Shown: positions 35,769 to 44,002, counted from the stretch's first letter. The stretch is DNA of 64,000 nt from Acidobacteriota bacterium (GCA_003165465.1 PLUM01000101.1:1-64000); one strand, 5' to 3'. Numbers and translations: made by a program. The notes: generated by a model not told the origin, from the sequence alone.

Positions 35769-37130
35769 CTATTCGGTGATGAGTTCCTCGCGCGGCTCGG
35801 GCAGCCAGAAACTTCCGATAAATCCAGCTGCGTAGGCGAGAAAGCCGACGATGCCCGCCGCGTAACCGAGTTGCCTGGTGGCAACGCCTCCGGGCATGTA
35901 GGTGACAATCGTGGTGGTGATGAGCGCGGCGGAGGTTCCCAGCATTCGCCCTCCCACGTTGGCCGCAAAACTTTCGCCCGTGCCGCGCAGGTGCGTTGGA
36001 TAAAGCGTGGGCAGGTAATTCCCCCAAAAACTGAATTGCGCGACGGATACCGTGCCGAGAATGAAAATTCCCCAGGATGGCATGGCTGTGCCGCGCATGG
36101 CGGGAAGCAGCACAACCACCGGGATCAACAGCAGTCCCGGAATCTGGAAAATGTGCAGCAGGCGCCTGCGGCTGAGAATAAAGACCGCGAGAGCCGCCAT
36201 CAGGATGCGCCCAAACAGGCTGCCAACCTCCTGAACTCCCTGCAAAGCGCTCACGATTTTCAGCTGGTCCGCGTGCGCCAGCATTCTGACTTCGGGAGCG
36301 CCCGGAATGATGCGCGCAAAATGCTGCAACATCCCGAAGGAAGCCGCGTAAGCGCAGGCCATCATGAAGCAACTCAAGAGAGCGGTCCTGCGAAATTCCG
36401 GATGAAACAATTCCATGATGCTGGGGCGCTGGAGCGTGCCCTCTTCCCTTTTCTTCTTCCAGATTGGCGATTCGGGAAGGAAAGGCCGCACGAGGAGCAG
36501 GGGAACGGCGGGAAGAATTCCCCACAGGATCGTATAGCGCCAGGCCTCATGCCCACCACGAATCGCGGGCAACAAATGTCCGATCGACAGGCTCAGATAA
36601 CTCGCGCCGCTCATCAGGATTCCACCCGTGGAAGCGAATATCTGCGTAAAGCCAAGAATGGTTTCTCGTTGCTTCCGTTCCGGAAACAATTCAGCCAGCC
36701 AGGCGGTGGCTGCGACGAATTCGACCGACACACCCACAAACGTGATGCAGCGATACACCAGCAATTGCATGGCGGAGGACGAATAGCCCGTGGCCAGCGC
36801 CGAAAAACAAAACAGTAGAATGCTCCAGAACAGAATACGGCGGCGGCCGAAGCGGTCGATAAGGTATCCGCCCAGCAAGCCGAATATTCCGCCGGCGATG
36901 GCCGGAACGTAGAACATTAATCCGATCCAGCGATTGAACTCGGGGCTTCCGGGCTTGGCCGCGAGGAATTCGGTCAGTGCCGGTTGAACGGTGAGCGTGA
37001 GAACCAGAAGTTCGTACGTATCAAAGGCGAATCCGATGCAAGCCACGCCGCAGATAACCCAATCGAGGGTGGTAAGATGGCGAGACTTGCTCTGTGACAT
37101 GGACAAATGCGCCTGCTTTCTTCGAGACAT
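35769..37130 (-). CDS. MFS transporter (sugar/organic-acid type)
   Basis: A 453-residue major facilitator with about 12 hydrophobic segments. The loop 2-3 signature is YLIDRFGRRRILFWS, and loop 6-7 contains a charged stretch (PIWKKKREEGTLQRP). The motif LYPTHLRGTGESFAANVGGR near TM10-11 matches sugar porter/aromatic-acid transporters of the SHS and ACS families. Start is ambiguous: ATG at 37160, 37130 or 37100; 37130 is used. It is convergent with the amidohydrolase gene, and substrate is unknown. Confidence 0.85.
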   Translation of the reverse strand: MSRRKQAHLSMSQSKSRHLTTLDWVICGVACIGFAFDTYELLVLTLTVQPALTEFLAAKPGSPEFNRWIGLMFYVPAIAGGIFGLLGGYLIDRFGRRRILFWSILLFCFSALATGYSSSAMQLLVYRCITFVGVSVEFVAATAWLAELFPERKQRETILGFTQIFASTGGILMSGASYLSLSIGHLLPAIRGGHEAWRYTILWGILPAVPLLLVRPFLPESPIWKKKREEGTLQRPSIMELFHPEFRRTALLSCFMMACAYAASFGMLQHFARIIPGAPEVRMLAHADQLKIVSALQGVQEVGSLFGRILMAALAVFILSRRRLLHIFQIPGLLLIPVVVLLPAMRGTAMPSWGIFILGTVSVAQFSFWGNYLPTLYPTHLRGTGESFAANVGGRMLGTSAALITTTIVTYMPGGVATRQLGYAAGIVGFLAYAAGFIGSFWLPEPREELITE

Positions 37131-37539
37131 TCTGCCATGGTCCTGCACCAAGTCTTGCACAAACTTATGATCGCGCGCGATAAACGGTCGCGGGAACGTA
37201 TCAGAGATGTTGGTTTACTGTCAATCGACCATCGCGGACCTCCATTGGCGCGAGCCGCCCGCCCGGCCCGCCTTGTCCCAGCGCTCCATGGCAAGAATAG
37301 CAGCCGGCTTTCATGATTGCGATCTTGCGTGCGATTTCCGGTAAGGCAACCCATATGCTCGATCATCGCACCAAAGATTGTGAGCCTTACGGATGCTGAG
37401 GAATCGGACTGTTTTTGAAAAGGGACAAAGCTTCCACGCTGGGACTGTGCTAGATTTTTCTTTACGATTGCAGAGGCGCAACAGATTCTGACGAAAGAGT
37501 TCACCGCGAATGCGGCGGCAATGATCCGGAGAGCAGACC
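37131..37539. other. Intergenic region between divergent genes
   Basis: About 400 bases with promoters for the MFS gene and the LolA-like gene. A strongly CG-rich part is near 37240-37290. No RNA gene, repeat or riboswitch recognised. Confidence 0.35.
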
Positions 37540-38475
37540 ATGGCAAATATTCCATTTCCATTCGCGGCAAATGATCGGCGACGATTTTTGATTATTTTAT
37601 TGGCTTGTCTGGCGGTAGCTTGCGTATCCCTCCCGGCCGCTTCCGGGCAACAGGGGCCCGCGGGCGCGCCTCCGCCCGCGGCCAAAATGCCGGCCGACTC
37701 GCAATCGAAGCCCGGAACCGCGCCGCCGCAGAACGCTCCAGCCGGCGCGGCATCGCAAAGTTCCTCGCTCGCGCCGCCCACGATGCCGGTCGATGAAATC
37801 ATCCAGAAATTCGCGGCGCAAGAAGCGGAATTCAAGGCCGAACGCGACAACTTCACCTACACGCAAACATTCACGATCCAGACACTCGATGCAAGCGGAC
37901 GCCCCGACGGCGAGTACACGATGACCAGTGACATCGTATTCACAACGTCCGGCAAACGATACGAAAAAGTGACCAGCGCCCCCGCACCCACGCTCGAGCG
38001 CATTTCCCTGTCGCAGCAGGACCTGGACGATCTTGAACACGTGCAGCCGTTTGTGCTGACGACCACGGAATTGCCCAAGTACGACATCAAGTACGTGGAC
38101 CACGTGCAGCTCGACGAACTCACGGCCTATGTGTTTGACGTGGCGCCGAAAACGATCGAAAAAAAACAGCGATATTTTCAAGGGCGTATCTGGGTGGAAG
38201 ATAAGGACCTGGAAATTGTGAAGACGGACGGCAAAGCCGTACCGGACATCAAAAAAGGCGGAGAGGAAAACGTGTTTCCGCGGTTTGAAACATTTCGCGA
38301 AAACGTGGAAGGCCACTTCTGGTTTCCCACCTACACGCGGTCCAACGACGTGCTGCACTTCAGCAATGGCGATATTCCGATTCGCATGATCGTGAAGTAC
38401 GAGAATTACAAGCGATTCGGCGTGACCGTCAAGATCGGCGCACCGGTCAAATCGGCGGAGCCGGGCAAGAAATAA
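37540..38475 (+). CDS. Exported LolA-like-fold hypothetical protein
   Basis: A 311-residue secreted protein. Signal peptide FLIILLACLAVACVSLPAAS, a proline/alanine-rich linker (about 42-85), then a beta-rich domain (TYTQTFTIQTLDASG, YFQGRIWVEDKDLEIVKTDG, and FWFPTYTRSNDVLHF). The strand GRIWVEDKDLEIVK followed by HFWFPT is the hallmark of the lipoprotein-sorting (LolA/MucB-like) fold family. It likely works in the periplasm; the role is unknown. It is convergent with the multicopper oxidase gene. Confidence 0.7.
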   Translation: MANIPFPFAANDRRRFLIILLACLAVACVSLPAASGQQGPAGAPPPAAKMPADSQSKPGTAPPQNAPAGAASQSSSLAPPTMPVDEIIQKFAAQEAEFKAERDNFTYTQTFTIQTLDASGRPDGEYTMTSDIVFTTSGKRYEKVTSAPAPTLERISLSQQDLDDLEHVQPFVLTTTELPKYDIKYVDHVQLDELTAYVFDVAPKTIEKKQRYFQGRIWVEDKDLEIVKTDGKAVPDIKKGGEENVFPRFETFRENVEGHFWFPTYTRSNDVLHFSNGDIPIRMIVKYENYKRFGVTVKIGAPVKSAEPGKK

Positions 38476-38483
38476 TCCGGCGA

Positions 38484-39941
38484 TTACGCGTAGCGGAACA
38501 ACGCCCGGAAACCATAATCCATGTGCTGCTGAATGTGACAGTGAAACAGGGTCAGCCCCGGCTGATCGGCCACCAGGTCGACGGTGGCGCGTCCATAGCC
38601 GGGCACCACAACCGTATCTTTCATCACGCCCGCCGTGGCTTTGCCATTGATCTCGACCAGCTCGAACGAGTGGCGGTGCATGTGCAACGGATGCGCGTCC
38701 TCACTGCGATTGCGAAACACCAGCCGGTGGCGCGCGCCCTGCTTCAACACAAATTCCCGGTCGTGCGGATATTCCGTTCCGTTGACCGTCCAACTGTTGA
38801 ATAGCCCCGCACCGCTCGGAATTTTCTGGAAAATCATGTCGATCGTGGCATCGGGCACGGGCTGCGTTCCCGCGCTTCCGAAAAACGTATAGTCCCACGG
38901 CGATTTCGGCGGCGCAATCCATTGCGGCTGCTTGTGCTGATTCGCGTATTCGATCAGCACGCCCATCCCGCCATTGCGCGCGTCATCCGTCGTCGCGCCC
39001 AGAATCCAGATTCCCGGCTGGTTCATTTCGACGATGGCGTCCACGCGTTCAGCAGGGCCCATGTCGATCGCTTCGACGAATTGCGGCTTGGGCACCGGAT
39101 TGCCGTCCAGCGCAACAATCTGAAATCGGTGGCCCGGAAGGGCGATGCGCCGGTTCATGCTGGCGCTGGCGTTCAGGAAATGCATCAGGACTCGCTGGCC
39201 CTGACGCACGCGAATCGGTTCGCCCGATCCCAGGGCTTTGTCGTTGATGGAAAACATCTGGTAGCCGACTTCAAGGCCGGAAGGATTCGTATCAAGTATT
39301 TTGGGCCGCTCGGGTTGCGGGCCGGCGTTGTTTTCCTCATCATCGTCTTCCTCTTCGGGATTGAAAAAAGGCTCCCATTCCCGAAGCGCGAGGAAAACTT
39401 CCTGATCGTAATTCCCGGGATTGTTCGCGGATTCGATCATCAGAAAGCCGAACTGCCCCGTATACGCGCCGCGATGCAGGTCCGATCCGGCCATCGTGTG
39501 CGTGTGATACCAGCGCGTCCCGGCCGGACGCGGCGTGAATTGATAACGAATGCGGCCGCGCGGCGGGACCATGGGAGTGTTCTCTTCCTCCACGCCATCG
39601 ACTTCCGCTGGCAGAAATAATCCGTGCCAATGCACGAGTTCCGGGACGTCGGTTTCATTGATGACGTCGACCGTGACCGCCTTCCCTTCTTTCATGCGAA
39701 GCACGGGGCCAGGAACCGCTCCGTTGTAGCCGATGGTGCTGATGATGCGCGTGGGCGTGAGTTCCACGGCGACGGGCGCAATGCGCAGCGTGAAATCCGC
39801 CTTGGAAGTTTCCTGCGCGGCGGACGATTGCATGGCGGGCATGCCCGTCATACCGGGCTGCGTTTGAGACATCAGCAGCTTCGCCGCGCCCAATTCGATG
39901 GCGGCGACGCCACCGAATTTCATGAATTCCCTTCGGTCCAC
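38484..39941 (-). CDS. Multicopper oxidase with Tat signal
   Basis: A 485-residue three-cupredoxin multicopper oxidase. The four copper motifs are visible: HWHGLFLP, WYHTHTMAG, HPLHMHRHSF and LFHCHIQQHMDYGF. The axial type-1 copper position is Phe rather than Met, which is a high-potential feature in laccases. An acidic insertion (NPEEEDDDEENNAGPQPE) lies around residues 200-215. The twin-arginine motif DRREFMKFGG opens the protein; I place the start at a GTG (39941), preceded by GGGAGGAG, because the upstream ATG frame lacks a ribosome-binding site. Exported folded; likely copper/phenol or metal oxidation. Followed closely on the 3' side by the LolA-like gene end (convergent). Confidence 0.9.
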   Translation of the reverse strand: MDRREFMKFGGVAAIELGAAKLLMSQTQPGMTGMPAMQSSAAQETSKADFTLRIAPVAVELTPTRIISTIGYNGAVPGPVLRMKEGKAVTVDVINETDVPELVHWHGLFLPAEVDGVEEENTPMVPPRGRIRYQFTPRPAGTRWYHTHTMAGSDLHRGAYTGQFGFLMIESANNPGNYDQEVFLALREWEPFFNPEEEDDDEENNAGPQPERPKILDTNPSGLEVGYQMFSINDKALGSGEPIRVRQGQRVLMHFLNASASMNRRIALPGHRFQIVALDGNPVPKPQFVEAIDMGPAERVDAIVEMNQPGIWILGATTDDARNGGMGVLIEYANQHKQPQWIAPPKSPWDYTFFGSAGTQPVPDATIDMIFQKIPSGAGLFNSWTVNGTEYPHDREFVLKQGARHRLVFRNRSEDAHPLHMHRHSFELVEINGKATAGVMKDTVVVPGYGRATVDLVADQPGLTLFHCHIQQHMDYGFRALFRYA

Positions 39942-40078
39942 AGTCTCCTCCCGCACAGTTCCCGCGTACGCGGCGAAGCATTCCGGGCCGCGGCCACGAA
40001 AGGCAAATCCTCTCACGGTGGCATGGCCCGTTCAAGGTCCGAAAAAACAACGGAGCGATTTGGTCTTTTTGCTTTTAG

Positions 40079-40154
40079 TAGCACAGGCTTCAGCCTGTGT
40101 TCTTTTGACTTTAGCTCGCACAAATCAAAACCACACAGGCTGAAGCCTGTGCTA
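40079..40154. repeat. REP pair (CACAGGCTTCAGCCTGTG type), copy B
   Basis: Arms 40079-40100 and 40133-40154 are perfect 22-base inverted repeats and equal those at 30151-30227. The spacer is the reverse complement of copy A with few changes, so the element is inverted 10 kb away. It begins immediately after the polB stop codon. Confidence 0.9.
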
Positions 40155-40155
40155 C

Positions 40156-42462
40156 TCATGTTTCCCGAACGCGGGATGAAACTTCCTGACGGCGGGCCAG
40201 ATCGAGCGGCTCAAACGCATCGTGCAGCATCTCCGTATATTTGCGGCGGTCGTATCCGAACCAGCCGTCCCAGAGCGCATAGGCGCGCACGCGGTCGTTC
40301 GGCACGCGATTGCCGCTGTCGGTGATGATGTATTCGACGGTCTGGCCGGGCCGCAGGCGCACGCCGCTGCCAAAAAGTTGCTGCGCGGCGATGGCCGTCT
40401 GATTGGCCTTCCGGTATTCGCGCGGATCGCGCGTGAGGCGCTTGCTCACGATTAAATCCTCGATCGCGACGCTGCCGTCGGCCACGGATTCCACCGAGCG
40501 GCACAGAACTTCGCGGGCCTCTTCGAGCTTGGCCAGGTAACCCGGGAAATCGCGCGCCTCGGCGAGAATCTCGAGCGCTTCCCGCTGCATGCGCGCCACG
40601 AGCGGCGGCGTGTCATGCCGGCGCAATTCGAGGCCGCGCACCTTGAGCGCGCCGTCCTCGGCGACGGCGAAAAAGCGGTTGGGCACGGGCACGTCTTCAA
40701 ATTGCCGCGACGGCAGAAATACCACGTAACGATAAATGGCCTCGATCGCCAGCGGAAGCCGAGTGCGCGCGGCGATTTCCTCGTTGAGCGCTTCGTAGTC
40801 GGCGCGCACCGCTCCGGCTTTTTGCACGTACAGCGAATCGACGAGCGCGTGCAGAATTTCGTAGCCGCGATCCTCGGCAATCTCCTTGGCCACGAGCAGC
40901 GTTTCGCGCGCGACAGCGTTGATCGCTTCATGCGCCTCGATTTTTCCGAAGCGCGCGTTTTTGTAGCCGGTGTAGCCGAAGCAGCAAACCAGCAGCCACT
41001 TGAGCGCGTCGCGCTGGAGTTTGTGGCGTTGCGTTTTTTCCGCGTCCGCGCTACGCAACTTCTTCAGCTCGGTGCGCTTCGCGATGAGCCGCTCGACGAC
41101 GCGGCTGGTGATCCCGCGCCGTTTCTGGCACACGCGGTAGCCCAGTTCCGGCACGCGCGGCGCGTCCGGGCAGCACGGGCAGTCAATCGTCTCCGGCGAA
41201 ATGTTGAACCGGGCCATGATGCTCGGATATTCGCTGACGAAATCGAGTTCGGCGACGTTCGCGTGAAAACCAATTTTCGGCGTGAACACCAGACCGCCAC
41301 GGTCGGCGACGAGCAATTCATCGGGCGGCTTCGGATCTTCCGGCTCGGCTTTTTGTTCGGGGATCAGCACGCCGTCGCGCCAGGCGAGTTCCATCTGCAT
41401 GTAGGAGATGCCGGTGCCGGTCGAAGTGCGCGCGCAATACTGCACGGGAAGTTTGGTGATGCGCGCAAGCTCCCACAATCCGGAAAGGTCGCACTTGTCG
41501 GCGATGAACGAATTCTGCGTGTCCACGTGCAGCCGCCCGAACAGCGTGGTCGCGCTGTTTTTGAACAGGATGCGGCCGTAGCTCATGTAGCTGCGCGCGC
41601 GGCTCTCGCGCACTTCGGCCGAGGGATCGCGGTTGAGCGCAAGCGGCAGACGCAGCCGCGCGGCCTGCTCGCGCAGCCGCGGCAGGATCGTGGCGTCGCC
41701 CCAGTCGCTCAGGATCAGGTCGGGATCATGCCGCGCGAGCAGATGCTGGAACGCGACGGCCGCGGGCTCGCCCGCTTCGTCGAGTTCGAACTGCCGCCCG
41801 CCCACCTCGATTTCGAGCGCGGCCCGTTGCCCCAAGGGGGCTCCATGCCGGGGATCGATACCCTTGAGGCCGCCCAGGCGCACGCGCAGAATTTCGAGCG
41901 GCGGCAGTTCGTAGTCGATCGCCCATTCGGTGTCGCGGCATTCGAGCGCGAGGACGCGGCCCTCGCCGTCGGCTTCGACCTCGACGCGCGCCAGTGGAAA
42001 CACGCCGCGCTGCCAGCAGTACAGCGGCGCGAGCATCAAGTCGCTGTTGTACATTCGCAGCGAAATATCGAACTGGCGCGCCCATCGCGTCCACGAAGCG
42101 TACTCGCTCGGATGCGCGACTTCGATCTCCAGCACGGGACGCGCGCGCTGCTCCCATAAATCCATGCGCTCGGCCGCGCGGCAGGCAAGCGCGTGCGGTT
42201 GCCGCGCGATGGCCTCGCGCAGGCGGCGCAGGGCGGCGTCCGGGCCGGACACGTAGAACGTTGGCGCGAAACGGTCAATCAGGCGGTGGCGCGTCTGGTT
42301 CGGGCCGATCAGCCACAGCGTCATCCCGTGCGGGCTCGGGTAGAGATCGAAAATCCATCCGCTGATTGAAGTGGAGTTGCTGGGGTGCGCAAGGCTGTGC
42401 GCAAGGCTGTGCGCAAGGCTGCGTGTCAGGTTGCATGTCGAGTTGTCTGCCGGGTTGCTCAT
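40156..42462 (-). CDS. Divergent family B DNA polymerase
   Basis: A 768-residue PolB. Motif A ELDFVSEYPSIMARFN (about residue 405) retains the catalytic Asp. Motif B is DALKWLLVCCFGYTGYKNAR (about 480). Motif C reads HALVDSLYVQ (about 537), with Leu-Val-Asp in place of Asp-Thr-Asp; the essential second Asp remains. In the exonuclease domain the ExoII region reads DPDLILSDWGDATILPRL, without the catalytic Asp of the standard NxxxFD motif. A cysteine cluster (CPCCPD and VCQK) follows motif A. N-terminal repeat SLAHSLAHSLAHP comes from a 12-bp tandem repeat. It overlaps the upstream gene by 188 bases. Probable role: repair or translesion synthesis, inferred. Confidence 0.85.
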   Translation of the reverse strand: MSNPADNSTCNLTRSLAHSLAHSLAHPSNSTSISGWIFDLYPSPHGMTLWLIGPNQTRHRLIDRFAPTFYVSGPDAALRRLREAIARQPHALACRAAERMDLWEQRARPVLEIEVAHPSEYASWTRWARQFDISLRMYNSDLMLAPLYCWQRGVFPLARVEVEADGEGRVLALECRDTEWAIDYELPPLEILRVRLGGLKGIDPRHGAPLGQRAALEIEVGGRQFELDEAGEPAAVAFQHLLARHDPDLILSDWGDATILPRLREQAARLRLPLALNRDPSAEVRESRARSYMSYGRILFKNSATTLFGRLHVDTQNSFIADKCDLSGLWELARITKLPVQYCARTSTGTGISYMQMELAWRDGVLIPEQKAEPEDPKPPDELLVADRGGLVFTPKIGFHANVAELDFVSEYPSIMARFNISPETIDCPCCPDAPRVPELGYRVCQKRRGITSRVVERLIAKRTELKKLRSADAEKTQRHKLQRDALKWLLVCCFGYTGYKNARFGKIEAHEAINAVARETLLVAKEIAEDRGYEILHALVDSLYVQKAGAVRADYEALNEEIAARTRLPLAIEAIYRYVVFLPSRQFEDVPVPNRFFAVAEDGALKVRGLELRRHDTPPLVARMQREALEILAEARDFPGYLAKLEEAREVLCRSVESVADGSVAIEDLIVSKRLTRDPREYRKANQTAIAAQQLFGSGVRLRPGQTVEYIITDSGNRVPNDRVRAYALWDGWFGYDRRKYTEMLHDAFEPLDLARRQEVSSRVRET

Positions 42463-42787
42463 GTTCGTCGGGGCTTTCGTGCGTTTCGAGTTGCTCTGAA
42501 CTTTTTTCCGGCAGACGCCACGTGGAGCCTGCGCTCGTTTCCGGCGGCAGCGCGGCGCGTTCGAGCGCGTCCAGCCGCTTTTCGTGATCGAGCGCGATGG
42601 AGAGCAGTATGGCTTCCATCGGATTGTCGCTCGCCTGATACGTGGCCGCCTGCGTGTAGGAGCGCACGCGGCGAAACAGACGGTCGAAATATTCCTGGTC
42701 CTCGCGGCGCAGCGCGCGGCGGAATTTCGACCATCGCGCGATCGCGTCGTCGATCAGTTGCCGAAATGTGGGGACTGTGCGGCCCAT
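42275..42787 (-). CDS. Helical protein of polB cassette, unknown function
   Basis: A 170-residue protein. The first about 80 residues are a compact helical domain (GRTVPTFRQLIDDAIARWSK, FRRALRREDQEYFDRLFRRV, RSYTQAATYQASDNPMEAIL), rich in Arg and acidic residues, with the look of a DNA- or polymerase-binding adaptor. The C-terminal half is low-complexity (QPCAQPCAQPCA from a 12-bp tandem repeat, and Pro-rich), and it reads through the first 188 bases of polB in another frame. The Met at 42787 is preferred to 42829, whose first 14 residues come from repeat sequence. No family recognised; described only by its place between a RecA-fold gene and polB. Confidence 0.7.
   Translation of the reverse strand: MGRTVPTFRQLIDDAIARWSKFRRALRREDQEYFDRLFRRVRSYTQAATYQASDNPMEAILLSIALDHEKRLDALERAALPPETSAGSTWRLPEKSSEQLETHESPDEHEQPGRQLDMQPDTQPCAQPCAQPCAPQQLHFNQRMDFRSLPEPARDDAVADRPEPDAPPPD
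42387..42422. repeat. 12-bp tandem repeat in overlapping genes
   Basis: Three copies of GCGCAAGGCTGT (last one ends GC) lie in the overlap of polB and its upstream gene. One frame gives LAHS repeats, the other PCAQ repeats. Confidence 0.9.
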
Positions 42788-42833
42788 GGGTGTCCGTGAT
42801 TCGTGAATCGTGATTTGTGATTCGTGCAACCGC

Positions 42834-42945
42834 TTCTCTGTGTTCTCTGTGCCCTCTGTATTCTCTGTGTTCTCTGTGTTAAATGTTTTGCCCGCCGCGG
42901 AAACAGAAAAGCTTTCAACACAGGGGGCACAGAGAACACAGAGAA
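42834..42945. repeat. CTCTGTG repeat with inverted arm
   Basis: Left arm 42834-42881 consists of serial TTCTCTGTG units; the right arm (42917-42945) is its near-exact inverse (about 29 bases, few mismatches), around a 35-base spacer. It lies between the RecA-fold gene and the helical-protein gene of the polB cassette. Just before it (42791-42825) are short GTGATTCGTG repeats. Confidence 0.85.
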
Positions 42946-43010
42946 AACCACGATCAAAAGCATCGCCCTTTCTCGCGGTGAAAAAATATCAAAAACGGCT
43001 GTCGCTCCTG

Positions 43011-43090
43011 CTGTAGCCCGGCTCTTCAGAGGCGGGGAATTTGACGATTCGCAGCGGAAAAACCCCGGGTCTGAAGACCCGGGCTACAGT
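43011..43090. repeat. REP pair (CTGTAGCCCGG type), inside the RecA-fold gene end
   Basis: Arms CTGTAGCCCGGCTCTTCAG (43011 on) and the inverse near 43063-43090. The RecA-fold gene runs into it, and its last about 20 codons are repeat-derived. Confidence 0.85.
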
Positions 43091-43793
43091 TCTTCTCCCC
43101 GATCAGGCGAAGCTTGCCGTCTTCTCCATCGAGCGCGAACCGCCACAGTTCGGTCGCCTGCGCCGCAAGCTGCGTGAACATCGCGCGACGCGGCCCGGGA
43201 TCGCCGGGGCGCGGCCTCGACAGGCCGGAGCGTGACGTCTCCAGCGACGTTTCCAGCGGCGCCTCCAACGACGCCCCGCCCGAAAACACCGCGACGCCCA
43301 GCGGCAACGGAGCGAGCGCCCGCAACGCGTCCAGCGCGTGACGGAACGCCACGCCGGCTTCGCGATCGCGCACGTCCTCGTCGAAGTACAGGTCCGGCAG
43401 CGCCGTCACAATCAGCGCGTCGGCGGCAAATTTTTCGACAAACCGCGGCACGCGCACCAGCAACTCGGTCAACTGAAAGCAGGTGAACGCACGCGCCACG
43501 CGAATCCCCCGGTTAAACTCCGCCGCCGCAATTCCCCGCTGCCGCGCCAGGCGCGCGATCAGCAGCGGATCGAACCGGTTCGCGCCGTCCAGGCACAGCA
43601 CCCTCTTCCCTTCGGCCAACAGGCGCGGCAGAAAATAATGAAACAGCCGAGGCGTCTCCGGCCGCCCATAAAACACCGCCAGCCCCGCCCGAGGCAGCGC
43701 CCAAGGTTTTCCCGGCGCCGGAAGCGGCGAAGTCGACGGGGGCGACAGCACCACCGGCGCGGCCAGTGCAACGGGAATCGGGTCTGAAGCCAT
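43026..43793 (-). CDS. RecA/RadA-fold protein lacking Walker A, polB cassette
   Basis: A 255-residue protein whose order of motifs resembles RadA/Rad51: AVFYGRPETPRLFHYFLPRL (where a P-loop should be), KRVLCLDGANRFDPLLIARL, then GIRVARAFTCFQLTELLVRV and FAADALIVTALPDLYFDEDV (Walker B-like strand). The Gly-Lys-Thr of Walker A is replaced by Pro-Glu-Thr-Pro, so ATP binding in the usual way is unlikely. The C-terminal about 20 residues (CSPGLQTRGFSAANRQIP) are encoded by a REP element. A promoter lies just upstream (43827-43855). First gene of a probable three-gene operon with the helical protein and polB. No characterised family recalled. Confidence 0.75.
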   Translation of the reverse strand: MASDPIPVALAAPVVLSPPSTSPLPAPGKPWALPRAGLAVFYGRPETPRLFHYFLPRLLAEGKRVLCLDGANRFDPLLIARLARQRGIAAAEFNRGIRVARAFTCFQLTELLVRVPRFVEKFAADALIVTALPDLYFDEDVRDREAGVAFRHALDALRALAPLPLGVAVFSGGASLEAPLETSLETSRSGLSRPRPGDPGPRRAMFTQLAAQATELWRFALDGEDGKLRLIGEKNCSPGLQTRGFSAANRQIPRL

Positions 43794-43826
43794 AGCTCAT
43801 TCCGGAGAGGACCGGGATTGAACTAC

Positions 43827-43855
43827 AGTATAGGCGAACAAAAAGCGAATGTACA
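43827..43855 (-). promoter_or_regulatory. Sigma70-like promoter of the polB cassette
   Basis: On the minus strand TGTACA (43850-43855) and TATACT (43827-43832) are 17 bases apart; transcription would begin near 43820, some 27 bases before the RecA-fold ATG. No standard LexA box can be recognised, though direct GCGAA repeats lie in the spacer. Confidence 0.5.
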
Positions 43856-43893
43856 GCAGGACGAGCGCGGCGATATTAGTGATGAGAATCACA

Positions 43894-43918
43894 GAAGATT
43901 GAAGATTGAAGATTGAAG
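43894..43918. repeat. 7-bp tandem repeat
   Basis: GAAGATT is repeated three and a half times, upstream of the PspC gene. Confidence 0.85.
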
Positions 43919-44002
43919 CCGTATCTTTAATAATGGTGACATGAAATCGTCCATTCGGACTGGGGGATACTGTCCGAAAGGGCTTCTTCAGGAGGTGAAA
44001 TC

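Noticed and set aside
40615..42159. 514-codon plus-strand open frame opposite polB
   Set aside because: High GC antisense shadow; no ribosome-binding site and composition is that of a reversed PolB.
42834..42945. CRISPR-like direct repeats (CTCTGTG)
   Set aside because: Units are contiguous or irregular with no spacers.
43800..43870. Possible LexA box upstream of the polB cassette
   Set aside because: Direct GCGAA repeats and a CTGTACA are present, but no complete inverted LexA motif of a known type can be read.
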